The position numbers and the translations under genes are program-made. Below, piece by piece: positions 39,465-46,449 of a stretch of DNA of 64,000 nucleotides. Under the pieces are notes generated by a model. That model saw nothing but the letters and a program-made list of their open reading frames with translations, was not told where the DNA came from and ran no database searches. This DNA is from Gemmatimonadota bacterium (GTDB taxonomy: Bacteria > JAAXHH01): positions 1 through 64,000 of the forward strand of contig VXTP01000005.1 of NCBI GenBank assembly GCA_009837395.1, written 5' to 3'. The first letter of the stretch is position 1, and every line of letters begins with the position of its first letter.

Positions 39465-39686
39465 ATGGTTGAAATCTTAGTCTGGGTTCCTGACAGCCTC
39501 CTCGAAGCACTGGATTCTGCCGCTGCGGAACTCGATACAACCCGAGCTGACCTGATTCGCCAGGCGCTTCAGCGATACGTAGAAGACGTTCAAGATCTCA
39601 ATCTGGCCGTCGAGCGTCTGCAAGACCCCGCGGACAGTATCATGGACTGGCAAAAGGTCCGGAACGCGTTACTCGATACCGGTTGA
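39465..39686 (+). CDS. Ribbon-helix-helix antitoxin-like protein
   Basis: This 73-residue protein shows the RHH pattern: basic/hydrophobic start VEILVWVPDSLLEALDSAAAELDTTRADLIRQALQRYV, then a C-terminal region ending DWQKVRNALLDTG, as in RelB/ParD-like antitoxins. No RelE/ParE-like toxin gene lies next to it: downstream is a GCS2 ligase. It is therefore an orphan antitoxin or a stand-alone repressor. Confidence 0.75.
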   Translation: MVEILVWVPDSLLEALDSAAAELDTTRADLIRQALQRYVEDVQDLNLAVERLQDPADSIMDWQKVRNALLDTG

Positions 39687-39739
39687 CTATGTCTTGCCCG
39701 CCATGTAAAATCTTCCCGGAATCCAGCCCGGGAGGAACC

Positions 39740-40909
39740 ATGGCAAAAGGCAGCATCGCAGATCCCTTCTCCATCACCCTCGGCGTCGAGGAAGAGTTCT
39801 TCCTGGTCGACCCGGAAACGCGCGACCTGCTGCCCGACCCCGATCCGCGCATCTTCGAGTATTGCAACAAAAACCGCGGGGACCACAAGGTCGTGGCCGA
39901 GTTCCTCCGGTCCCAGATCGAGACCACCACCCGGGTCTGCTCGTCCGTGGCAGAGGTCCATTCGGCCCTCATCGAGACCCGCCGCCTCGTCATCGACGCG
40001 GCCGCGCAGCACGGCGCCGCGGTGCTGGCCGCCTCCACCCATCCCTTCGCGGCCTGGCACAACCAGGTCGTCACGGCGGGGCGTCGCTACGAACAGTTCG
40101 CCATGACCTACCAGCAGGCCGTACGGGAACTGCTCGTGGGCGGGATGCACATCCACGCGGGTTTCGGCGACGGCGGCAGCCGCGTCCGGGTGATGACGGC
40201 CATGCGCCGCTACCTGCCCCTGCTTCACGCGCTCTCGGCATCCTCGCCCTTCAGCAGCGGGCGGGAGACCGGGTTCAAATCCTATCGCCTGACCCTCTTC
40301 GGCAGCATGCCGCGCACGGGACTGCCCGGGCCGCTGCACTCCTGGGAGGAATTCGAGAACCTGGTCGAAGACTACCAGCGGATGGAGTTCATCAAGGACA
40401 GCAGCGAGCTCTGGTGGGACATCCGGCCCTCCCGGGCTTTCCCCACCCTGGAACTGCGGATCTGCGACATCTGCCAAACCGTGGACGACGCCATGTGCGT
40501 CGTAGCGCTTTACACCTGTCTCGTGCGGTATCTGCTTCGCCTGGACATGGAAGGCCGGCTGCCGACGGAACCGCCGACGGAACTGATCAAGGAGAACTGC
40601 TGGCTCGCCCAGCGGTACGGCGTGGTCGCGTTCCTGGGGGATACGGAGGGATCGGGCCGGCTCGATATCGACGAGTACGCCGAAGCCCTGGTCGAAACAC
40701 TGTCTGAAGACGCGCGCGCCCTGGGTTGCGAGGACGAGCTGCGCCACATTCTCGACCTCATCCGGTACGGCACCGGATCGGATCGCCAGATTGACCACTA
40801 CCGGTTGCGCCGCCTCGAAGGGGACACGGAAGCGGAAGCCCTGCGGGCCGTTGTGGATCTCGTGGTCGAGGAAACGGGAAGCGGCCTGGATGCGCCGACC
40901 GCGGCGTAA
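39740..40909 (+). CDS. Carboxylate-amine ligase / glutamate-cysteine ligase (GCS2, YbdK-like)
   Basis: This 389-residue protein belongs to the GCS2 family, which includes YbdK, a weak gamma-glutamylcysteine ligase. The signatures are LGVEEEFFLVDPET, FLRSQIETTTRVC, and VGGMHIHAGFGD. The start at 39740 is preferred because GGGAGG lies directly upstream; the frame is open further back. It follows the antitoxin gene by ~50 bases, but the two are probably unrelated. Confidence 0.9.
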   Translation: MAKGSIADPFSITLGVEEEFFLVDPETRDLLPDPDPRIFEYCNKNRGDHKVVAEFLRSQIETTTRVCSSVAEVHSALIETRRLVIDAAAQHGAAVLAASTHPFAAWHNQVVTAGRRYEQFAMTYQQAVRELLVGGMHIHAGFGDGGSRVRVMTAMRRYLPLLHALSASSPFSSGRETGFKSYRLTLFGSMPRTGLPGPLHSWEEFENLVEDYQRMEFIKDSSELWWDIRPSRAFPTLELRICDICQTVDDAMCVVALYTCLVRYLLRLDMEGRLPTEPPTELIKENCWLAQRYGVVAFLGDTEGSGRLDIDEYAEALVETLSEDARALGCEDELRHILDLIRYGTGSDRQIDHYRLRRLEGDTEAEALRAVVDLVVEETGSGLDAPTAA

Positions 40910-41054
40910 CGGTGGGACAACTGCGTAATTCGCGACCGGACCGGAGCACGCCGCTTCAACCAGAGCGCACTACTTCTGCAGAAGAGCGCCTCCTCAACCG
41001 GAGAGCATGTCTTCATCCGGGGATCCTCTCCCCGAATCAAAAGGAGTCCGCATC

Positions 41055-42011
41055 ATGACACACAGAATCGGGGTTTTGACCCTGTGCCTGATCGTAGTGG
41101 CCGTCACCGGACGGGCGGCGGCACAGACCGCCGCACAGATGTCCGCACAGACCTCAACTTCGGCATCGGCGCAGGCCTTGTCACAGAACGGCTGGTACCT
41201 GCGGACCAACCTGGGTTTCGCGGTGGCCCCGGGCCTCACCGTCCATGCCAGGGACAATGACTGGGGGACCCGTTGCGACAAGCTTTCCAATCCGGGGCTC
41301 GCCGAGACGACTCCGGAAGAATGCGCGAGCCCGCCGCCGCCTGCGGAGTGGACGCACGAAGTCGGAGCGGGCGATGGCGTGCAGAGCGTGCTGGCCCTGG
41401 GATATACCTGGAACAGCCTGCGATTCGAGGGTGAATACCTCTACCGGACCACGACCTACACACGCGGCGAGGGCGAAGGCCAGATCCTGGATGCCGTGAC
41501 CCAGGAAAAGCAGCAACAGGAACTCGAAATCATCGACGGCGGCTTGGAGGACTTACTGGCGCACAGCGTCTTCGCCAACGTGTATTACGAGCTCAAGACC
41601 AACTCGCCATACACGCCCTACATCGGGGTCGGCGTGGGGCTTTCCAGCACTTCACTCGACTATTACGGACGATTCAAGCGCAATGACGACCCGGCCGCAA
41701 TCTCGACCTTCCTCCATCCGGAACGAAAAGCGCGGCTCGCGGGGACCACGACCATCGGCCGCCACAAGATGAACGATCTGCTCACCGCTTACCAGGCGGT
41801 CGTGGGTGTGGATTACGCCCTCAGCGGAAACCTGGGAATCGGGGCGAAGGTCCGCTGGTCAAAATTCAGCGAATTCGACGACGAGGAATTATGGACGCAG
41901 CTTCGAAGCCACGCCTCGTCCGTGGGCCGGGGATTCGACGTCATGTACGGCATTTCGACCGACGAGCTTTCGATGGTCGGCGTCAGTCTGAACATGATGT
42001 ATAGTTTCTGA
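41055..42011 (+). CDS. Secreted/outer-membrane beta-barrel protein
   Basis: This 318-residue protein has a signal peptide ending ...TGRAAAQ and Ala/Thr/Gln-rich mature start, then a beta-rich body with aromatic strands (FVTFxxxxYGRF-type, ALGYTWNSLRFEGEYLYRTTTYTRGE, PYIGVGVGLSSTSLDYY), ending MVGVSLNMMYSF, a C-terminal barrel signature. It looks like a porin-like or OmpA-like surface protein. AAAGGAG sits upstream of the start at 41055. Confidence 0.8.
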   Translation: MTHRIGVLTLCLIVVAVTGRAAAQTAAQMSAQTSTSASAQALSQNGWYLRTNLGFAVAPGLTVHARDNDWGTRCDKLSNPGLAETTPEECASPPPPAEWTHEVGAGDGVQSVLALGYTWNSLRFEGEYLYRTTTYTRGEGEGQILDAVTQEKQQQELEIIDGGLEDLLAHSVFANVYYELKTNSPYTPYIGVGVGLSSTSLDYYGRFKRNDDPAAISTFLHPERKARLAGTTTIGRHKMNDLLTAYQAVVGVDYALSGNLGIGAKVRWSKFSEFDDEELWTQLRSHASSVGRGFDVMYGISTDELSMVGVSLNMMYSF

Positions 42012-42151
42012 TGTGTGCGTGTAGGCGATCGGGGTACAGCTTGTGATTCGTGGGACGTAGAGCAGCTTACATACCGCTTGACACAAAGGCTTCTGCGCGC
42101 TATATTCCGTTGCTGTTGTGACCGCCATTTTCGCATTGCGGGACAGCATTA

Positions 42152-42223
42152 TCCTCGGTAGCTCAATGGCAGAGCGGGTGGCTGTTAACCACTAGGTTGT
42201 TGGTTCGAATCCAACCCGAGGAG
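42152..42223 (+). tRNA. tRNA-Asn (anticodon GTT), site of integration
   Basis: This 72-nt tRNA has acceptor TCCTCGG / CCGAGGA, anticodon loop CTGTTAA (GTT), and T-arm TTGGTTCGAATCCAA. Its 3' end is the left attachment site of the following mobile element. Confidence 0.95.
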
Positions 42224-42224
42224 T
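42213..42224 (+). repeat. attL core, tRNA-Asn 3' end
   Basis: AACCCGAGGAGT, exact 12-bp match to 51408-51419. It overlaps the acceptor stem of tRNA-Asn, so insertion preserved the tRNA. Confidence 0.8.
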
Positions 42225-42230
42225 TTATTA

Positions 42231-42252
42231 ACCGACGCAAGTCGGTATTTTT
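42231..42252 (+). terminator. Terminator after tRNA-Asn, brought by the element
   Basis: ACCGAC GCAA GTCGGT (GNRA loop) then ATTTTTATT. It replaces the original tRNA terminator, now 9.2 kb away at 51463-51502. Confidence 0.75.
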
Positions 42253-42346
42253 ATTGAACTTACGATAACAAGAAAAAGTCGTTACAACATTCAATATAAC
42301 GAACAATTATCGGGGTTTTTCGAGATCCACGACGACCCGAAAAAAA

Positions 42347-42375
42347 TTGACATACTAGTTCTTTACGGGTATGAT
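42347..42375 (+). promoter_or_regulatory. Promoter for the AlpA-like gene
   Basis: TTGACA (42347-42352), 17-bp spacer, TATGAT (42370-42375): near-perfect sigma-70. The transcript would begin ~42382, leaving a ~130-base leader containing the hairpin at 42423-42485. Confidence 0.75.
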
Positions 42376-42422
42376 TAGGACAGAAAGGGACTAACCGAAC
42401 CCTACATCGAGTTATCCGGCGG

Positions 42423-42491
42423 CGGTCCGCCGGTATACCCTCAAAGAAAGGCGCCCATTGTGGGCAAAGGTATACTGGCGGACCGTTTTTT
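42423..42491 (+). promoter_or_regulatory. Nested hairpin with T6 tail in the alpA leader (attenuator-like)
   Basis: The 15-base arm 42423-42437 pairs with 42471-42485 (14 of 15), followed by TTTTTT (42486-42491). An inner stem GCCCA/TGGGC (42453-42465) sits in the loop. It lies ~22 bases before the alpA start, so it would terminate most transcripts unless overcome. Confidence 0.65.
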
Positions 42492-42512
42492 GTTTTCCGC
42501 CGGAGGTTCGAC

Positions 42513-42704
42513 ATGAGTAACGACCGGTTTGTTACAGTCCGTGACGTCCTCCAAATGACCCATTTGTCGAGGACGACAATATACCGTCTTATGGCGGAGG
42601 GGATATTCCCGAAACCGATCAAGGTCGGGTTACGAGCGGTACGGTGGAAAGAGAGTGAGGTTCAACGGTACATCGAAAGGTGTCCACGCGCCGAGGTCGG
42701 ATAG
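42513..42704 (+). CDS. AlpA-family DNA-binding protein (excisionase/regulator)
   Basis: This 63-residue protein is a MerR-like HTH: RFVTVRDVLQMTHLSRTTIYRLMAEGIFPKPIKVG...AVRWKESEVQRYI, the classic AlpA pattern. In phage satellites AlpA acts as an activator or excisionase that controls integrase and excision. It is the first gene on the plus strand, after a strong promoter and an attenuator-like hairpin. CGGAGG lies 8 bases upstream. Confidence 0.93.
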   Translation: MSNDRFVTVRDVLQMTHLSRTTIYRLMAEGIFPKPIKVGLRAVRWKESEVQRYIERCPRAEVG

Positions 42705-43409
42705 TTGTCCGGGTCTCCGACGTATCATTACCTCCCCTCGTTCGGTCGAGGTCGTCGCAACGATTACGCCGGGGCGATAGGCGGCTACATCTACGCCCGT
42801 CATCGGGACGGCGCGTCTCTTGATGAACCTTTCCGACTGTCGCCGAGGGACCTCGCCCGGAACTACGAGACGGACTCCGAGTCGATACGAACGGCGTTGA
42901 AACGTCTGTGTACCGAGACGGTGCGTTTCAAGCCCCTGCTCGAGAAAACAGGGCGATCCGAGTACCGTCTCACCCCAGAGGGCGTTTGTATCGTCGAGAA
43001 CGAAAAGTCACAGTCGTTCAGCGTCGTCGACCTCGTGTTCGGATTGACCCCGAGAGAGTCCGCAATAAAGAACACGAAAGCGAAGTATCCAGCAGTGGCC
43101 GCGAGGTGGTGGGGAGTGAAACTCCGTCAATGGTACAACATGAAAAAGCGGATACAGGTTACACTGGAAAAAGCGGATACAGGTTACACACAACAACCGG
43201 ATACAGGTTACACAGAAAGCGGACACAGGTTGCACCCGAGAGCGGACACAGGTTGCACCCAGACCCAGAAAGAGGGTTGTAGTATTTTGCCAGAGAAAAA
43301 CAGCCTTACGCCCGCGTACGCGTGCGGAGAAAGACCGGTTTCTCACGAAACGGGGAAAGACGAAATACGACTCTCGGACGACGCCTTGAGTCACCTCGGG
43401 GCGTTGTAG
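42705..43409 (+). CDS. Replication-initiator-like winged-helix protein containing iterons
   Basis: This 234-residue protein starts at a TTG directly after the alpA stop. Residues ~15-85 look like a winged-helix (LSPRDLARNYETDSESIRTALKRLCTE...EYRLTPEG), as in replication initiators of plasmids and satellites. I know no closer family. Bases 43148-43258 contain five iteron-like direct repeats within the coding sequence (separate entry). It is the most likely replication gene of the element, because no primase or polymerase is present. Confidence 0.7.
   Translation: MSGSPTYHYLPSFGRGRRNDYAGAIGGYIYARHRDGASLDEPFRLSPRDLARNYETDSESIRTALKRLCTETVRFKPLLEKTGRSEYRLTPEGVCIVENEKSQSFSVVDLVFGLTPRESAIKNTKAKYPAVAARWWGVKLRQWYNMKKRIQVTLEKADTGYTQQPDTGYTESGHRLHPRADTGCTQTQKEGCSILPEKNSLTPAYACGERPVSHETGKDEIRLSDDALSHLGAL
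43148..43258 (+). repeat. Five direct repeats (iteron-like) inside the rep-like gene
   Basis: GCGGAYACAGGTTRCAC at 43148-43164, 43173-43189, 43197-43213 (CCGG start), 43219-43235 and 43242-43258. Start-to-start spacings are 25, 24, 22 and 23, so they are read in three different frames (KRIQVTL, KADTGYT, SGHRLHP ...). That argues for selection on DNA, not protein: an origin bound by the initiator. Confidence 0.8.
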
Positions 43410-43512
43410 GGGACGAACCATGAAATACCGTGAATTCAGACGACGCGTCCTTTATATTCTCGATTGGGCACTTCAATTCACTTTGTAACCAATCCACAAG
43501 AAAGGCGGAACG

Positions 43513-43713
43513 ATGAGCGAAAGGCGCGAGACGTTAAACGAACGGTACTTCCGTAATGGACCGATCCGGCAGGGTAAATTTACTGACAGCGTTGTTTTTT
43601 GCGGTCGATATTGCGAACCGGAAATACTGGAAGTCATCAACGAATTGACGTTGACCGGTGATACGTTAGTGTGGACAGACAACCGGTCGCCCTACGTAGA
43701 CCATAAACCGTAA
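43513..43713 (+). CDS. Small satellite protein of unknown function
   Basis: 66 residues, MSERRETLNERYFRNGPIRQ... with two Cys (VFCGRYCEPE), no family recognised. It is preceded by an exact copy of the same leader (43496-43516, with AAAGGCGG) that stands before the gene at 43921, so both are probably translated from shared regulated starts. Confidence 0.6.
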   Translation: MSERRETLNERYFRNGPIRQGKFTDSVVFCGRYCEPEILEVINELTLTGDTLVWTDNRSPYVDHKP

Positions 43714-43727
43714 TTGGAGGCGGATCG

Positions 43728-43904
43728 ATGATGAGCAATGAAGAGCTCGAAAAAGGCATAGACGCCATGAGAAAAACGGGTCATGTCATGTCCATGCAAT
43801 TTGACGATGCCGTTGATTTGATAATTCAGGAACTTCGAGAGATACGTAAGTCTGTCGAAGATTTGCGGCAGGTGGTAGAGAGAAACCTGGATAACAAACC
43901 GTAA
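43728..43904 (+). CDS. Short helical protein (58 residues)
   Basis: Begins MMSNEELEKGIDAMRKTG (ATG 43728 or 43731) after GGAGGCGG; ends ERNLDNKP. It is almost all helical with heptad-like residues (IIQELREIRKSVEDLRQVVER), probably a coiled-coil. It ends 16 bases before the next gene. Its function is unknown. Confidence 0.6.
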   Translation: MMSNEELEKGIDAMRKTGHVMSMQFDDAVDLIIQELREIRKSVEDLRQVVERNLDNKP

Positions 43905-43920
43905 CAAGAAAGGCGGAACG

Positions 43921-44145
43921 ATGATTAAGTTATTGGTTTTCCTAAGTGACGGGGCCGGTGTCACGGTCCAGGTAGGACAACCCATGCCGGGCGGTGGGTC
44001 ACCGGTTGCGGCAATTACGAGGATGAACGACGGGACGAGTGCTTACCGTATCCAGCTCGAAAACCACGATGAGATCATAGTTGAAACGGGTGAGTATTCA
44101 GTAGCACCATACCAACAGGCTAACGTGGCGACGTCAGTGTATTAA
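43921..44145 (+). CDS. Small satellite protein of unknown function
   Basis: 74 residues, beta-rich (MIKLLVFLSDGAGVTVQVGQPMPGG...YRIQLENHDEIIVE). Preceded by the repeated AAAGGCGG leader (43904-43924). No domain recognised. Confidence 0.6.
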   Translation: MIKLLVFLSDGAGVTVQVGQPMPGGGSPVAAITRMNDGTSAYRIQLENHDEIIVETGEYSVAPYQQANVATSVY

Positions 44146-44148
44146 CCC

Positions 44149-44177
44149 TTGACCTAGCAGGAAACAGCGCTTAACTT
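44149..44177 (+). promoter_or_regulatory. Promoter upstream of the zinc protein/terminase genes
   Basis: TTGACC (44149-44154), 17-bp spacer, TAACTT (44172-44177): plausible start of the late-type packaging operon. Confidence 0.5.
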
Positions 44178-44227
44178 ACGTTTTGTAGTTCAAAATCACG
44201 GAGTATAGAAGTAGAGGCGGATTTGAT

Positions 44228-44270
44228 GGCGGTCCGGATAATCCCGGAGTGTCGTCTGTCCGCCTTTTTT
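44228..44270 (+). terminator. Weak hairpin with T6 tail near the start of the zinc protein gene
   Basis: GGCGG (44228-44232) pairs with CCGCC (44260-44264), with an inner CCGG/CCGG, followed by TTTTTT (44265-44270). The stem is short, so it may be a weak terminator or attenuator. It resembles the alpA-leader hairpin in position and T6 tail. Confidence 0.4.
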
Positions 44271-44512
44271 GTTGCCCGGAGGTCGAGGTCAACTACTACC
44301 GTTTCGATATTTGTTCCGACTGTGGTATCCGGTACAAGAAAACGAAGTACAGCGTCCGCGAGGTCTGTACGTCATGCTCGGCAAAGAGGCGTAGGGACCG
44401 CGAGCGTCAATGGGCTTACAAAAAAGGTCGGAAGTGTTCGGACTGCGGAATCGCCATAACTAACACGGCTAACCGGTGTAACAAGTGTAAGGGAAACATC
44501 TGCCAACGCTAA
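44249..44512 (+). CDS. Zinc-ribbon protein, start uncertain
   Basis: About 87 residues with four CxxC pairs (CSDCG, CTSCS, CSDCG, CNKCK), typical of paired zinc ribbons or a DNA-packaging or transcription accessory. The GTG at 44249 has a poor ribosome site. A well-placed ATG (44226, after GAGGCGG) is in a different frame and would need a -1 shift near the T6 run at 44265-44270 to reach the Cys-rich frame. Frameshift is only a possibility. It lies just before terminase, where a small terminase is often found, but nothing else shows that role. Confidence 0.55.
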   Translation: MSSVRLFCCPEVEVNYYRFDICSDCGIRYKKTKYSVREVCTSCSAKRRRDRERQWAYKKGRKCSDCGIAITNTANRCNKCKGNICQR

Positions 44513-44600
44513 CCGTATAGAGAGTGGGGTGGGTCCTCGCACTGCGCCGGCCCCTGAGGGCGGGAGAGCGTTGGGGGGTTATCTGCCTGTGTGTACGACC

Positions 44601-46157
44601 ATGAATCTATCCAAAGACAACGAACGCAACCTCCCGGACAACCTGCTCGAGTTCATACGGGTGCTTTCGATCACGTCCGGGGATCACCTCGGGGAAAAGG
44701 TCGAGGTCCTTCCGTATCAAGAACGGTTTATCCGGGGGACGTTCCGACCGGGGATTCAAACCGCGGCGTTGTCCATTGCCCGGGGGAACGGCAAGTCGAC
44801 GCTTGTCGGGTGGCTTGCCGATTCGGTCCTACTCCCTACGGGTCCCCTTCATCATCGAAACGCGGTCGTTATCGTTGCCGCGTCTTCCTTCGAACAAGGC
44901 GCGATCATCCACAAGGCCGTTGTCGATCAATTGCCGGACAAGGACAATCGCGAACGGTGGTCAATATGGGATTCGAACCGGTTGAGGATACGTTGCAAGG
45001 AATCCGGGGCGGAATTACGGGTCCTGTCTTTTAGTCCCGGATCAGCCCACGGCGTTATGGGCGGGAAACTGTTGCTTGCCGACGAGGTGGCGCAATGGCC
45101 GCGAAGTCAACGGGATAGAATGTGGACGGCCCTTGAATCGACGCTCGGGAAGACGCCGGGTTGTCGTCTCATTGCCATTTCGACCCGTCCCGACGACAAG
45201 GACAATCCGTTGTCCAAGTTACTGGACGGCGCGGCCGACTATGCCCTTGAGTTCCGGTCCCGAGCTGGTAAGGGGTGGGACAAGGATTCGGCGATCAGGA
45301 CGGCAAATCCCGCCCTTGACCATTTTCCCGCGCTTCGGGCCGCTATCGAACGCGATCGACGAATCGCCAAAGAGGACCCCGCGAAAATCCCCGCGTTCCG
45401 TGCTTACCGGCTCAATCAAGGGACGCCGGAGGGGGATACCCGCGACGTGGTTCTTACCGCCCATCAATACGCCGGGTTGGAAGATGAGACCGTAGACGTG
45501 GGAGACTACGTACTCGGGCTTGACCTTGCAGGCGGTCACGCTCAAAACGGAGTTGCCGCCGTGTCCCTCGACGCGGACCCGGACGGGCGCCACCACGTCG
45601 ACGCTTTCGCGGTATGGCCGGAAACGGTCAAGGTCAAGGAACGGTCCAAACGCGACGACCAGAATTATGCGGCCATGATAGCCGTCGACGATTTGATACA
45701 GGTCTCGGGACCTACGGTCGACGTCGACCAGGTGATAACCGAGGCAATGGCGCGTTGGGGACGTCCCGCTTGTGTCGTAACGGACTATTTCCGTATCAGC
45801 GAATCCCGCCACGTCTTGGAATCTCACGGGTATATCGAGGACGACGAGACGCTCATTTACCGCCGTTTCGGTTGGGGGGACGGGTCCGAGGACCTGCGGG
45901 GTTTTCGCCGTATGGTAGCGTCTAAATCGCTACGTTTCAGACGGTCGTTATTGCTACGGGCGTCCTTTTCGGTGGCGAGGACCATTTCCGACGCGTCCGG
46001 CAACGAGAAGATGGCAAAACTAACCGAGCGCGGGGGCCGGGGCGTCGACGATTGCGCGGCGGCGGCTGTGATTGCCGTTGCCGAGGTCAACAGACGATAC
46101 ACGACGCCGGTTACGGATCACGTTTATGTTGAGGATGTACCGGAGTATGCCTGGTGA
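44601..46157 (+). CDS. Phage terminase large subunit
   Basis: About 518 residues. The N-terminal ATPase has a terminase-type Walker A (ARGNGKST), Walker B LLLADE, and the C-terminal nuclease shows acidic residues in VLGLDLAGGHA, VVTDYFR and VDDCAAAAV (RNase H-like). It cuts and translocates DNA into procapsids. The ATG at 44601 is used here; a GTG at 44589 after GGGGGG (44573-44579) is a good alternative. It is the first head gene and is overlapped by the HNH gene. Confidence 0.92.
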   Translation: MNLSKDNERNLPDNLLEFIRVLSITSGDHLGEKVEVLPYQERFIRGTFRPGIQTAALSIARGNGKSTLVGWLADSVLLPTGPLHHRNAVVIVAASSFEQGAIIHKAVVDQLPDKDNRERWSIWDSNRLRIRCKESGAELRVLSFSPGSAHGVMGGKLLLADEVAQWPRSQRDRMWTALESTLGKTPGCRLIAISTRPDDKDNPLSKLLDGAADYALEFRSRAGKGWDKDSAIRTANPALDHFPALRAAIERDRRIAKEDPAKIPAFRAYRLNQGTPEGDTRDVVLTAHQYAGLEDETVDVGDYVLGLDLAGGHAQNGVAAVSLDADPDGRHHVDAFAVWPETVKVKERSKRDDQNYAAMIAVDDLIQVSGPTVDVDQVITEAMARWGRPACVVTDYFRISESRHVLESHGYIEDDETLIYRRFGWGDGSEDLRGFRRMVASKSLRFRRSLLLRASFSVARTISDASGNEKMAKLTERGGRGVDDCAAAAVIAVAEVNRRYTTPVTDHVYVEDVPEYAW

Positions 46158-46449
46158 CCCTTCGAGGTGGCCGTACAACACGGAACGATGGAAACAATTA
46201 CGCGACCGGAAACTTGCCCTTTCTCCTGTCTGTGAACGGTGCGAATCATGGCAGGATTTACACGTCCACCACAGGAAACCGCTTACGATGGACGAGCGAA
46301 TAAGCAAGGACATAGAGGCGTGTTTCCCTTCGGTCAGCGGGTTGGAAACCCTTTGCCGTTACTGTCACAGTCAGGAAACCAACAGTCCCGATAAAACCGG
46401 GTTCAAGGAACGCGCCGAATGGCGCAAATTTGCAGGGGGTACAAGTTGA
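46147..46449 (+). CDS. HNH endonuclease
   Basis: About 100 residues with the HNH pattern: CERCE, LHVHHRKPL (His core), and CRYCHSQE. In phages and capsid-forming satellites it helps terminase cut cos sites. Earlier in-frame ATGs (46126, 46135) exist; 46147 is chosen because it begins at the terminase stop. It overlaps the terminase by 11 bases, and its stop overlaps the capsid TTG start. Confidence 0.85.
   Translation: MPGDPSRWPYNTERWKQLRDRKLALSPVCERCESWQDLHVHHRKPLTMDERISKDIEACFPSVSGLETLCRYCHSQETNSPDKTGFKERAEWRKFAGGTS

Noticed and set aside
43148-43258. CRISPR array
   Set aside because: The repeats are 17 bp with 5-8 bp spacers inside a coding gene; no cas genes or 25-40 bp spacers. Iterons fit better.
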